DNA of 64,000 nt from Caballeronia sordidicola (GCF_000729995.1 NZ_JNFG01000214.1:310001-374000); one strand, 5' to 3'. Counted from the first letter of the stretch, positions 1-8,540 are shown. The notes: a model not told the origin generated them from the letters alone. A program made the numbers and translations.

Positions 1-685
1 TAAATGGAAGGAAAAATTCCGCACCAAATAACGCCGCGCTTGCTGGAATTAGGTCAATGCCGTCCCAGTAAGTCGACTGAACCGCGTATTCCAAATTATT
101 GGCGTCGCCATAGATGAGTGGCAGGACCGTCTGTTCATCGGACACTTCACTATCTGCAAGGATCCCGTTCAGTGCAGACAGCGAGGCCTGCGGATCCAAG
201 TCGATAATTAGAACTCGACGCCCAAAAAGGGAAAGTCCCTGCGCAAGAGTCATCGCGGTAGTAGTCTTGCTCACACCACCTTTGAAGTTTCCGATCGCAA
301 TTTTTTTCCCTTTAACTCCGGTCGGTCGTTTTGTAAACGGCGCAACCTTATCAATCCAGACACGTGCCTCGGCCAGCGAAAACTCCCGGCTACGACCGCT
401 TCCATGCAAGGTGCCCTGCGGGAGTTCGGATTCCGCGCGGAGAAAATAATTAGCTCGTTGCCGGTCGATTCTGCAAAGAGTCCCAACTTGGGCAGTTGTG
501 AAGACAGGCGGATTCTTTCTAGGGTGCGGGGCAAGCATGCTCTCGCGGACGTCGACCAACATGCCGCTAGCATTGTCCGCGATGGCTTTTATCGCAGACA
601 ATGGCATGCGTTTGGGCACGTGTTTTACTTGAGGTTTAATCGATACAATCGGCTTCTCCGCACGTGCTCGAGCAGCAGTCGTCAT
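1..685 (-). CDS. parA: ParA-family partition ATPase with N-terminal DNA-binding region (3' end outside window)
   Basis: The reverse strand is open from an ATG at 685 to the window edge, so the C-terminus is missing. The P-loop is KGGVSKTT, an unusual variant with Ser where Gly is common, followed by a Walker A' segment (LIIDLDPQAS). About 110 residues precede the P-loop and contain a helix-turn-helix-like stretch (TTAQVGTLCRIDRQRANYFL), as in type Ia ParA proteins that bind their own promoter. In this family ParA drives segregation of plasmids and secondary chromosomes together with ParB and parS. An in-frame ATG at 607 is an alternative start. A parB gene would be expected to the left of the window. 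The identification is firm; the replicon type is inferred. Confidence 0.88.
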   Translation of the reverse strand, partial: MTTAARARAEKPIVSIKPQVKHVPKRMPLSAIKAIADNASGMLVDVRESMLAPHPRKNPPVFTTAQVGTLCRIDRQRANYFLRAESELPQGTLHGSGRSREFSLAEARVWIDKVAPFTKRPTGVKGKKIAIGNFKGGVSKTTTAMTLAQGLSLFGRRVLIIDLDPQASLSALNGILADSEVSDEQTVLPLIYGDANNLEYAVQSTYWDGIDLIPASAALFGAEFFLPF

Positions 686-740
686 TCTCAACTCCGTGTC
701 AAACTAGTCAGCCAAAAGTTATTCGCTGGAAGATTTAGTG

Positions 741-772
741 AACGCTCAACGAAAAAAAACACGCTGAGCGTT
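741..772. promoter_or_regulatory. Inverted repeat upstream of parA
   Basis: Arms aacgctca (741-748) and tgagcgtt (765-772) are perfect complements around an A-rich centre. The site lies 56 bases upstream of the parA start, where an autoregulatory operator or a parS-like site could sit. Function is inferred from position only. The rest of 686-1121 shows no convincing gene. Confidence 0.4.
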
Positions 773-1121
773 TAATTTCCGAAAGCGTACTCAGTAAACT
801 GACCATTCGCAAGTTAACTTTGCAGTTGGTGAAGGGCGCAAGAAGTACGGAACCACTGGCTCTCCACGCATTAATTGAGGTAACAGGTGAGGTTTCGGAA
901 GCGTCTTGAGCGACGGGCTTTCGTATCACATGGACGGTTGAGCCGGATCGCTCTATGGACACGAGTGGGAAACCCGCATCGGCACGTAATAACAATGCGT
1001 TGTATTACTAAACGACGCAACTAACGGTCTCCCGCCAGGGCAACCGCGACAACCGAGTTTTCAACGTTCGGCGGCGGAAAAGGCCTACTACTTGTCATCA
1101 GAGAGCCGCGGAATTCGAGTA

Positions 1122-1137
1122 CTGTATAAACATACAG
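1122..1137. promoter_or_regulatory. LexA (SOS) box
   Basis: ctgtataaacatacag fits the proteobacterial LexA pattern CTG-N10-CAG with an AT-rich, near-symmetric centre. It ends 14 bases before the ATG at 1152, so LexA bound here would block transcription of that gene. The match is seen directly; regulation is inferred. Confidence 0.75.
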
Positions 1138-1151
1138 CCTGCGAGGAAACC

Positions 1152-1424
1152 ATGGAACAGTGGATACGGGTGCAAAATGAGCGCGACCGCAGCGTATTGA
1201 ACTGGCTACGTGAACGCGTAGGGGATGCAGCGATTGCGGCGGCCGCGCGGGCATGCACCCTCGGCGACTCGAAACCGTATTTGTCCGCAGTCTGCCGGCA
1301 ACTCGGCCTATCCGTTCCCAGGCTCACGAGTCAATGCGTGCGGACGGATGGAGTAGGGGAGCGACACTTGGCGGCGATGTACGAGATTTTGCGCGTGCGT
1401 TCGCCGAACGCGCACGCTGGCTGA
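1152..1424 (+). CDS. Small conserved-looking hypothetical protein, putatively SOS-regulated
   Basis: A 90-residue protein starting at an ATG preceded by gaggaaacc, a good ribosome-binding context. The upstream in-frame start at 1092 is unlikely because it would place the LexA box inside the coding region. The sequence is helical and charged (WIRVQNERDRSVLNWLRERV), followed by KPYLSAVCRQLGLSVP, which suggests a small DNA-binding or adaptor fold. It resembles small proteins I recall from Burkholderiaceae plasmids labelled cryptic plasmid protein A, but I cannot assign a function. The LexA box implies DNA-damage induction. Confidence 0.7.
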   Translation: MEQWIRVQNERDRSVLNWLRERVGDAAIAAAARACTLGDSKPYLSAVCRQLGLSVPRLTSQCVRTDGVGERHLAAMYEILRVRSPNAHAG

Positions 1425-2544
1425 TGGTTTGAATTCGCTCTAGCGTGGTTTTAAGCATGTTCAGACCGGTTTTTGGCGGGACGGCGTTGTCTGATAATTG
1501 CATCAACAGTTTGCCGACCGGATTCTCGCGTGGGGGCAATCGAGGCGACCGGACCACGCTGATTTACGTGTTTTATCGCCAGGTCAGTGTGAAACTACTA
1601 GACATTATGGGCGTAATGTTCAGTAGACCGCCGACCAGCAGAACGGAGCGACCGGTCTCCGGCCATTTGGGCTGCGGCCCTTGGTCGCCGTCAGGATTCA
1701 TTGAGGTGTGCGCAACAGTGCGTCCGCTCCCAGTATCGAAGCGCGTGGCGTCGTCGACTTTCGCTCGATCACCCGGCAGGACTTTGTGCGAGGGAGATCC
1801 GCAGTGCGCGTCAGGTCCGTGAAACAATTAACATCTAACTTGGGTGGCCGCAAAGCCATATCCAGTAAGGAATAAGGGCATTAAAAGCCGAAATGTTTCA
1901 CGGTTCAAGGAAACATTTCGGGCCTCGGCGCGTTTTAACGGGGATTTTCTTCGATCACCGACGTCAATTCATCGATCTTCCAGGACGCTTGTATCAATTG
2001 AGTCTGAAAGCGTATCAACCACTACGTTACGAAATCAAACGCCGTTTCTCTCGCTGTCCCGCGTCATGCGGTCGTCGAATGGTGCACGGCATCATGAGGA
2101 ATCTCCGGTACGCTCGCTACCGCGACCGCCTCGTGAGCGGTTTCCGGGAAACGCAAATCAGAACCGAAGAAAAAAGATGAGCCTGAGATTCATGGAACAG
2201 GCCGTTGTCATCGCACCGGCGATGTTGCGCGACGAGTTTCTGCCGGCGCGCTGCAATACCGCGATGTCATTTTGATTGGTCGCCACACTAGCTGCACTAG
2301 CGCAGGGATGGCAGCCTCAACCGGGCATCAGCACACTGCCCGGCATCACGCATCTAGTCGCCCGGACGTTGGAGCTCCGGTGCAGCCGCACACCAATATG
2401 CGGAATATGGCGGCTAGTCGCCGTCCATGACTCTTATGCAGAAGCAGGGCGCTGCCACTGTCATACCGGCGCTGCCTCGCACCAACGAGGTACGTCCGGT
2501 GCGGTATCCTCCGGACCCGACAGGTACATAGGCGTAGACCGAAA
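1425..2544. other. Gene-poor stretch
   Basis: Open frames here are short, compositionally random and overlap on both strands. I see no recognisable domain, no convincing start with ribosome-binding site and no RNA gene. It probably consists of decayed mobile DNA continuous with the transposon remnant to its right. Confidence 0.5.
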
Positions 2545-3059
2545 TAAATCTGTCACAAGTTCGCTAGTAAATCTGTCAACTCGCCTAAATGCAGCACCGG
2601 CGGCGAGAAAAACCAAGAGAATTCAACAGGTTGTCGGACGCGAATCAAAAGTGTCACCGCCTCATGGCGCGTAAGTCGTCAGCCGGCGACCGTGGACGTT
2701 GCTCAGGACGAGGGACGTCCATATTGTCGTCCGAGCGAACACGCAATCGATGACTGATGGCAGCGCGGTCCCGCCTGCGCATTGCCGGGGTTGTCGAAAG
2801 TAGCGAAAGGCGCCCGTAGCTGAAGTGCGAGTGGCACGAGACGCATCGGAACGGTGCTTCGACGAGGCTGGTGTTGACGATGTAGGGCGTCTCTTCCCCA
2901 CAGTGCAGGCATCGCGTTTCGAGCGATTGCCGATGCGCAGGACAACGGTCTTCATCGTTGAGTTGATACAGCACACTGTGGTAGCCATGTGCCGCGCACT
3001 GTCGGCAATACCCGTAGACCGCAGTAAAAGTGTCACAACTTCGGCAATAAAACTGTCAC
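2545..3059 (+). repeat. Transposon-end repeats, left cluster
   Basis: The motif ta-aa-(c/g/t)tgtcac recurs at 2545-2556, 2568-2580, 2647-2658, 3025-3036 and 3046-3059, all in the same orientation. The pairs at 2545-2580 and 3025-3059 are diverged copies of one module: both begin gtagaccg and place two tgtca motifs about 22 bases apart. Multiple internal copies of an end sequence starting TGTCA are characteristic of transposons with TniA/TniB/TniQ or IS21-type machinery, where they bind the transposase. Confidence 0.6.
2654..3024 (-). pseudogene. TniQ-like zinc-finger fragment
   Basis: Reading leftward from 3024 the frame gives CRQCAAHGYHSVLYQL, then CPAHRQSLETRCLHCGE, then FRCVSCHSHFSYGRLSLL. 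The paired Cys/His motifs match the N-terminal zinc-binding region of TniQ/TnsD-type transposition accessory proteins. There is no proper start: the frame emerges straight out of the transposon-end repeat at 3025, and the C-terminal part is missing. It is a remnant, not a working gene. Confidence 0.6.
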
Positions 3060-3752
3060 TTCGCGCGTTGGTCAGTCACTTTCGCAAAAAAAACGCGCCG
3101 GTTCAATGACTTGGCGCGAGCGAAGGAAAATCGTCACTGCCGCCGGTCCGCGAGCGTGTCACCGTGGAATCCGCTTGGGTCGCCTTCCTGCGCTGCGGAG
3201 CGCAAAAGCAAGCCTAGGGAAAGCATGAAGATCGTACTCTTTCTTTATGATTTTATGATACGTAATCCTGATCTATGGCCGCGGTGCAGCGGTGTGGCGG
3301 CATAGCAGGTGGGACCGCCTCCGGTACGAAAGGATGCGATGAATTGTACTGCCATCGGTGTACCAAAAGGGCATGGCCGAGGCGCTCGCTAGAACCTCCG
3401 TGTCGGCCCGCATCCCTTGCTGCGTAAGCGGTTCAGCTCCGGTAGTTGACCCGCTCCCTGCGACCGAATTCACAGGTTGAATATACCTCGGTCACTGGAT
3501 AGAACCCCTTGCTTCGAGTTCAATCATATCTGATGCAAGGCATCGCTCTGGATTAGATTGAATTTATGTCGCATTCCTAACGGTATCTCCTTAATTGCAG
3601 TCTCATAACGCTACTCCTCGGCCCTCTACGGTTAAGCAAGAAGCCTACCAAGCGCGCGCCCATGCGGCAGGCACGGGTGACGGGCATCCGCCGGTCGAGA
3701 TCGAGAATCATCCGCAAAATCATAGGGTTACGGCAAAAGGCACTAAGCACGA
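3060..3752. other. Gene-poor stretch between repeat clusters
   Basis: No open frame here has a recognisable domain. The segment lies between oppositely oriented end-repeat clusters and probably represents an internally deleted transposon. Confidence 0.45.
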
Positions 3753-3881
3753 TGCGAAGTGACAAAGTTAATACGGACTTATGCGAAGTGACAGTTTTAC
3801 GTCGTTCCGACTGCAAGCAAAAGTGTCACCTCAGCGGCGCCTCGGCCCGATGCTTCGAGGTCCGGTCGGTGACACTTTTAA
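3753..3881 (-). repeat. Transposon-end repeats, right cluster
   Basis: The tgtcac motif appears inverted (gcgaagtgaca at 3754 and 3783 regions, ggtgacacttttaa at 3868-3881) with one copy in the forward sense at 3818-3830. Orientation opposite to the 2545-3059 cluster is what the two ends of one element would show. Confidence 0.55.
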
Positions 3882-3972
3882 TTCGGTCTACGGCGGGATC
3901 CATCAGAAATCGAAGCGCTCAGGCGTTCGGCTGACTTACGTAACGAAGCGAGGCAGCACAATTATCGTAGCG

Positions 3973-4416
3973 TCAGTCTTTGCCCGGGTCGACAACGCGT
4001 ATCGGACGAGTCCCGATCCTCGCTCCCGTGACCTCGTCGACCGCCACCGCCCTGATCTCAGTTCCTGTTTCCGCATCGAGGAAGCGAACCAGCTTGCCGT
4101 CGCCACGGTATTGCCGCCCCCATGCACCGATCATGAAGAGCACCGGCAGGAAGTCTCGCCCGGCAGCCGTCAGAAGGTACTCCTCGCGCGGCGGGCGCTC
4201 AGAGTAGCGGCGTTTTTCTAGTAGTCCCTCCTCTGTCAGCGTTGCCAGTCGCCGGGTCAGCATGGTCGGTGCAATGCCCAAACTTTTGCGGAACTGGTCA
4301 AAGCGCGTGAGACCGGCATGGGCGTCGCGCAGGATAAGGATGCTCCACGCGTCGCCCGCGACACCTAGGCTGCGCGCGATCGGACACGGCTCATCGCAAA
4401 AATTCTTGTCGTCCAT
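3973..4416 (-). CDS. HxlR-family transcriptional regulator
   Basis: A 147-residue single-domain winged-helix protein. The N-terminal CPIARSLGVAGDAWSILILRD is the HxlR hallmark, followed by the recognition region (FRKSLGIAPTMLTRRLATL) and wing (EEGLLEKRRYSERPPREEYLLT). The early Cys residues are shared with redox- or aldehyde-sensing members. It is divergent from the SDR gene at 4493, and the spacer carries a duplicated motif, so it most likely controls that gene and itself. Family assignment is firm; the ligand is unknown. Confidence 0.9.
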   Translation of the reverse strand: MDDKNFCDEPCPIARSLGVAGDAWSILILRDAHAGLTRFDQFRKSLGIAPTMLTRRLATLTEEGLLEKRRYSERPPREEYLLTAAGRDFLPVLFMIGAWGRQYRGDGKLVRFLDAETGTEIRAVAVDEVTGARIGTRPIRVVDPGKD

Positions 4417-4421
4417 ACTGT

Positions 4422-4478
4422 TTTGATAGTGACATGCTCTCGATTTGCCAGTATAGTCGATTTCAATTTGATAGTGAC
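4422..4478. promoter_or_regulatory. Direct-repeat operator candidate for HxlR
   Basis: The 12-mer tttgatagtgac occurs exactly at 4422-4433 and 4467-4478, 45 bases apart, filling most of the divergent spacer. The first copy lies just upstream of the HxlR start and the second just upstream of the SDR start, which fits two operator half-regions for the adjacent regulator. Confidence 0.6.
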
Positions 4479-4492
4479 TGCAATCCCGTTAC

Positions 4493-5365
4493 ATGGAGCT
4501 TCGAATGGTCGACAGAAGGAATTTGGGTGTGGCCCTTGTTACGGGGGCATCTTCAGGCATTGGGCAAGCCACCGCACAGCGGCTCGCCGACGCAGGTTAT
4601 ACGGTCTTCGGCACCAGCAGACGGGCGGCCCTCACCGGCCCGCGATCCTTCGAGATGCTGACTCTCGACGTCACCAGCGATGAATCCGTCGCCGCCGTGG
4701 TCAACGAAGTCATACGACAGGCGGGTCGCATCGACGTGCTGGTGAATAACGCTGGTTTTGGTGTCGCTCCAGCCGGAGCCGAAGAAAGCTCGATCGAGCA
4801 GGCCCGATCGATCTTCGACACGAACTTCTTTGGAGTCGTCCGGATGACTCGCGCCGTCGTGCCCCACATGCGACATCAGCGCAGTGGTCGCATTGTCAAC
4901 ATCGGCTCGGTGCTCGGTTTCGTGCCGATGCCGTTCGGAGCGCTCTATGCCGCAACGAAGCATGCAATTGAAGGGTATTCCGAATCGCTCGACCATGAAC
5001 TTCGCACCTGGGGCATCCGTGTCTCAGTCATTGAGCCGGCTTACACGAAGACGCCGTTCGACGCGAATTTTCTGGAACCCGATGCCAAGCTCGATGCATA
5101 CCGCGAGGCTCGTGCGGTCGTCAGCAACCGTGTCAATGAGGTAATGGCAACCGCCACGGAGCCCCGCGTCGTGGCGGAGGTCGTGCTGAAGGCTGCAGTT
5201 GCGGCTCGTCCGAAACTCCGGTACCCAGCCGGCGCGCTCGCGAGTCGTCTGCAATTGCTGCGCAGATTCGCGCCGGCGGGCATGGTGGATGCCGCACTTC
5301 GGAAGGACCTGCGGCTCGACACGATACCGGCGTCGCGGTCTGGCAGTCCGGTCCCGCAAAAATAA
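4493..5365 (+). CDS. SDR-family oxidoreductase
   Basis: Classical short-chain dehydrogenase: nucleotide-binding GASSGIG near residue 20, NNAGFG near residue 90, and catalytic Ser, Tyr and Lys, the last two in YAATKHA. At 290 residues it is slightly longer than the usual 250-280. An alternative ATG at 4505 is equally plausible. It stands opposite HxlR and probably responds to the same signal. The substrate cannot be inferred. Confidence 0.88.
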   Translation: MELRMVDRRNLGVALVTGASSGIGQATAQRLADAGYTVFGTSRRAALTGPRSFEMLTLDVTSDESVAAVVNEVIRQAGRIDVLVNNAGFGVAPAGAEESSIEQARSIFDTNFFGVVRMTRAVVPHMRHQRSGRIVNIGSVLGFVPMPFGALYAATKHAIEGYSESLDHELRTWGIRVSVIEPAYTKTPFDANFLEPDAKLDAYREARAVVSNRVNEVMATATEPRVVAEVVLKAAVAARPKLRYPAGALASRLQLLRRFAPAGMVDAALRKDLRLDTIPASRSGSPVPQK

Positions 5366-5374
5366 AAGATCGCC

Positions 5375-5676
5375 ATGAACGTCAACTTCCGCAATCTTGC
5401 AATCCTGTCTGCACCCGTTTTCTTCGCTTTGGGATTCGCCTGGATGCTTGCGCCGAGTTTCTTTCCGTCAAGGTGGGTGTCGAGTTTTCATATCCGGTCG
5501 GACTGATCGGTCGGCGCGGGGCTGCTCTGTATGTCGGCATCGGCGTTATGTTCTTCTCGGCGAGGAACGCCGAACCATCGTCCGCCCGTTCCGCTCTCGT
5601 TAAAGGTTTTGTTGTTGCTTGCTTAACTCTCGCGGGCCTGCGCGGGTCGCAGGCGGTGGCAATGAGCTCGGCTTGA
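5375..5676 (+). pseudogene. Frameshifted small membrane protein
   Basis: The ATG at 5375 opens MNVNFRNLAILSAPVFFALG and a hydrophobic segment that hits a stop near 5505. From about 5470 another frame continues the likely protein (WGVEFSYPVGLIGRRGAALY, then VGIGVMFFSARN). One frameshift near 5470 therefore splits a roughly 100-residue protein with two or three membrane segments. It begins 9 bases after the SDR stop, so it was probably its operon partner. Confidence 0.6.
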
Positions 5677-5692
5677 TACCGACGGCCTCACG

Positions 5693-5911
5693 CTAGAACA
5701 ATTGATCGTCGAGCAACCTTAGATTTTTCCACTTCACCGCGCTGCGTCGCTCGATACCATCGGCGTGAAGCGAACGGATCATGACGCGCTCGCCCCGTGC
5801 CTCACCGAGCACCTCCGCAATTCGGTCGCCGTAACGCACCAGCGCCCCACGCTTGGGACGCGTCTTCAGCAGGAGGCGGGCGCAAGATCTGAAACGTTTG
5901 GTGGGCGGCAT
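5693..5911 (-). CDS. Small basic hypothetical protein
   Basis: A 72-residue protein with a basic N-terminus and a beta-rich core (GALVRYGDRIAEVLGEARGE, then VMIRSLHADGIERRSAVKWKNL), reminiscent of small SH3-like folds. It lies 19 bases downstream of the 5931-6419 gene on the same strand, suggesting co-transcription. No family recognised. Confidence 0.5.
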   Translation of the reverse strand: MPPTKRFRSCARLLLKTRPKRGALVRYGDRIAEVLGEARGERVMIRSLHADGIERRSAVKWKNLRLLDDQLF

Positions 5912-5930
5912 GGCTAAAAAGTGAACGCGG

Positions 5931-6419
5931 TCATTGGAAGGAAGACCGACCGTTAATCCGATTTGGGGGGACCAGCGGTGATACGCTTGTGCCGGCGATG
6001 AATTGACGTAGTTGTTTTTTAGCCTCCATCACTCGGTGCATCGGTGCTTCGCTCAGTTGCTGGTCGTGCAGCGCCAACAAGCGTTCGATCACGGGTGCGT
6101 CCTGCTCGCTGATCATCCACCGGGCGCTTTTCGCTGCGACGGCGAGGGCGTTCTCGAACGCCGCCTCTGCATGTTCGTAACACTCAAACGGCATATCACC
6201 AAAGCCCATGCGCTGAAGAAAGTAGGCCATGTACACCGAACGGACCAGTTCGTTGATCTGATGCCGATTCGCGCGGTCGCCGCGGCAGGCAGCCAATGCA
6301 AGATGATGGGCGAGCGACAACTCCCGTGCTGATGGCGCAGGCATCGGCAAAAGCGCCGACTTGCTCAGCGGTTTTCGGATGGCATCCGGGCGGGAGGGTT
6401 TTCGCTTTGTGCCTGTCAT
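5931..6419 (-). CDS. Hypothetical helical protein
   Basis: Start taken at the ATG at 6419 (MTGTKRKPSRPD), 162 residues; the longer frame to 6596 runs through a degenerate tRNA and is rejected. The middle is helix-rich (INELVRSVYMAYFLQRMGFG) and the tail is Gln/Lys-rich. It resembles proteins of unknown function found on Burkholderiaceae plasmids. No catalytic motif is visible. Confidence 0.55.
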   Translation of the reverse strand: MTGTKRKPSRPDAIRKPLSKSALLPMPAPSARELSLAHHLALAACRGDRANRHQINELVRSVYMAYFLQRMGFGDMPFECYEHAEAAFENALAVAAKSARWMISEQDAPVIERLLALHDQQLSEAPMHRVMEAKKQLRQFIAGTSVSPLVPPNRINGRSSFQ

Positions 6420-6494
6420 GCGCGTATCGAAGCAACGTTCAGAAAAAACCGCGACAGCCTGCTGTCGATGCCTGAGCGAGCCACAGGTCGTCGT

Positions 6495-6580
6495 TGGTGC
6501 CCGAGGCCAGAGTCGAACCGGCACGTGCTTTGAATGGCGATGATGAGTCCACTGCTCTAACCAAGCGTGAGCTAGACACC
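6495..6580 (-). pseudogene. Degenerate tRNA-like sequence (Met/Ile CAT type)
   Basis: Reading leftward there is a D-arm-like taGCTCAcgcTTGGTTAGAGC, a loop with CTCATCA (CAT as would-be anticodon), a good T-arm (gccgg-TTCGACT-ctggc) and a terminal CCA at 6495. The acceptor ends do not pair and the anticodon stem is broken, so it is a relic or a very divergent tRNA. Confidence 0.4.
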
Positions 6581-6779
6581 TTATTGCTAGCCGCATTTTA
6601 GCTCAATAGGGCCAGCGGTCAGCCGATGCGAAAGGACTGCGAGCAGCCTTTCAGGCGTCTGCGAGAGGCTTGAAAGCGGGTCGCGAGTCCGATGTTTCGC
6701 GTCAGTTCCGGAGCGCCAGACCATCGCTCCAACGCGTCCTCGCAAAGCCAACTTGTCGGGGGAGGTATCGGCCTGACCG

Positions 6780-6850
6780 AACGGTACCAAGTGAGAAGGA
6801 CGGCGATAGGTCGTATCAAAAGCCGTAACTTCTCACATTCGGGTACCGTT
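6780..6850. repeat. Compound inverted repeat
   Basis: aacggtacc and gtgagaag on the left (6780-6798) reappear inverted as cttctcac and ggtaccgtt on the right (6829-6850), about 30 bases apart with a small insertion between the sub-arms. It lies upstream of the TSUP gene; it may be an element end or a regulatory site. Confidence 0.45.
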
Positions 6851-6936
6851 TAGTAGATTCCTGCGCTGATCGACTGTTGCAAGACCGATATGGTTAAATT
6901 CCACTCAGGAATAGCACGGAAACTGACAGCCTTCAC

Positions 6937-7722
6937 ATGAGGCTAAACGTGCATCCCTTCGAATCAGCAGTCCTTCTCCTTGCCGCACTTATCGGCGGCA
7001 TCATCAATGCAGTAGCTGGCGGAGGCAGTTTCGTCACGCTGCCCGCACTGCTTTTCTTCAGTCTCCCGCCGGCCGTCGCCAACGCGACTAGCGCCGTCGC
7101 TGCGTGGCCGGGTTTGATGACGGCCGCATATGGGTATCGGCGCCAGTTGTTGAGCAACCCCGCCAAGCTAATCCGCTATGCGGCGACGAGCCTTATCGGG
7201 GGTGTGAGCGGCGGCGCACTGCTTTTGTTGACCCCGAGCGCCGCCTTTGCCCGCGCGATCCCCGTGCTGATGTTCGTGGCGACGATCATGTACCTCGTTT
7301 CACCCCGCCTTTTGGCGCTCACACGCCGGCATAGTGACATGGCTCACGGGTCAGAAGAGCACGTCACACGTGGCACCGCCGTGATCCAGTTTTTCGCGAG
7401 TTTAATGGTCGGCTACTTTAATGCAGGGAGCGGCATCATCGTGATGGCGGGCCTGAGCCTTTGCGGGATACGGGAAACGCAATTGCTCAATGGCTTCAAG
7501 AATCTTCTGGGCGCTATTGCCGCGGGTGCATCGATTGCCGCGTTCGCAGTCGGTGGTCAGGTCGCGTGGGCCTCCGCGAGTCTCATGATGGTAGGTTCGT
7601 TGATCGGTGGTCTGGCGGGCGCTCGTGTCGCGCAGCGTATTGACGCGAAGATGCTGCGCATTCTGATCCTGGCATTCAGCTTCTGCATGACCGGGTATTT
7701 CTTTTGGAAGTTCTGGATTTGA
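6937..7722 (+). CDS. TSUP (TauE/SafE) family membrane permease
   Basis: A 261-residue integral membrane protein with about eight hydrophobic helices in two halves. The first half begins GGIINAVAGGGSFVTLPALL, the family signature; the second half carries the repeat motif around GYFNAGSGIIVMAGL. Members move sulfite, sulfonates or organic acids across the inner membrane. The periplasmic binding-like gene 47 bases downstream suggests a shared organic-anion role, but the substrate is open. Confidence 0.85.
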   Translation: MRLNVHPFESAVLLLAALIGGIINAVAGGGSFVTLPALLFFSLPPAVANATSAVAAWPGLMTAAYGYRRQLLSNPAKLIRYAATSLIGGVSGGALLLLTPSAAFARAIPVLMFVATIMYLVSPRLLALTRRHSDMAHGSEEHVTRGTAVIQFFASLMVGYFNAGSGIIVMAGLSLCGIRETQLLNGFKNLLGAIAAGASIAAFAVGGQVAWASASLMMVGSLIGGLAGARVAQRIDAKMLRILILAFSFCMTGYFFWKFWI

Positions 7723-7769
7723 ATCGTTCCATTTCGTCGTTCTAATTTAATTGATAGAGGATTTTGCAC

Positions 7770-8540
7770 ATGAAATTCCTGGTCGCATTGGCCCTGCTGT
7801 TAGCGCAGTCCGTGGCATTTTCACAAACCCCGGCGTCGACGCTCACTCGCGTCATGCAGACAAACGTACTGCGGGTTTGCACCCCCGGTGACTACAAACC
7901 GTTCAGCTTCCAGCGTGCGCCTGGCGAGTTTGAAGGTCTGGATGTTGACTTGATGAGTTCACTCGCAACGGCGCTTAATGCCAAGCCACAGTTCGTGAAA
8001 ACAACCTGGGCAAATTTGCTGCCCGATTTCGTCGCGGGTAAGTGTGATATCGCCGCGGGCGGAATCTCGGTTTCACTCGAGCGCGAAAAGCAGGCCTATT
8101 TCAGTGCACCCTATATGGTCAACGGAAAAACGCCGCTCACGCGGTGCGAGAACGTTGCCAAGTACCAGACCATCGAGGCTATCGACCAGCCGGCCGTACG
8201 TGTGATCGCAAATCCAGGCGGAAGCAATGAGCGATTTGCGCGAACGAAACTAAGCCACGCGCAACTAACACTGCATACCGACAACCTGACCATCTTCGAC
8301 GAAGTCATCCAGGGGCGCGCAGACGTCTTTGTCACTGAGGCTGCGGAGGCGATCGTGCAGAGCAAGGCGCATACCGAGTTATGTGCGGTGAATCCCGACA
8401 AGCCCCTGCAGTATGCCGAGATGGGGTATCTGCTGCCAAATGGAGATGATGTGTTCAAACACTTTGTTGACCAGTGGCTGCATTTGAGCAAAGCCAGCGG
8501 TGAATATGGGCTGCTTAGCGCGAAATGGCTGGGTAAATAA
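7770..8540 (+). CDS. Periplasmic solute-binding protein (family 3), PheC-like
   Basis: The start at 7770 follows gatagagg and gives a signal peptide (MKFLVALALLLAQSVAFS). The mature part has the family 3 layout: LRVCTPGDYKPFSF, then FEGLDVDLMSSLATAL, then KCDIAAGGISVSLEREK. Some relatives are periplasmic cyclohexadienyl dehydratases (PheC) rather than transport proteins, and no permease or ATPase of an ABC system is nearby, so an enzyme or sensor role is possible. Probably co-transcribed with the TSUP permease. Confidence 0.75.
   Translation: MKFLVALALLLAQSVAFSQTPASTLTRVMQTNVLRVCTPGDYKPFSFQRAPGEFEGLDVDLMSSLATALNAKPQFVKTTWANLLPDFVAGKCDIAAGGISVSLEREKQAYFSAPYMVNGKTPLTRCENVAKYQTIEAIDQPAVRVIANPGGSNERFARTKLSHAQLTLHTDNLTIFDEVIQGRADVFVTEAAEAIVQSKAHTELCAVNPDKPLQYAEMGYLLPNGDDVFKHFVDQWLHLSKASGEYGLLSAKWLGK

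Noticed and set aside
1893-2275. Overlapping frames of 95-143 residues at 1844-2275
   Set aside because: Residue composition looks random, starts lack ribosome-binding sites and no domain is visible; treated as decayed DNA.
2276-2674. Forward frame of 132 residues
   Set aside because: Runs through the transposon-end repeats and opposite the TniQ remnant; no protein-like features.
2545-3881. CRISPR array
   Set aside because: The repeated tgtcac motifs are short, irregularly spaced and change orientation; no cas genes are present.
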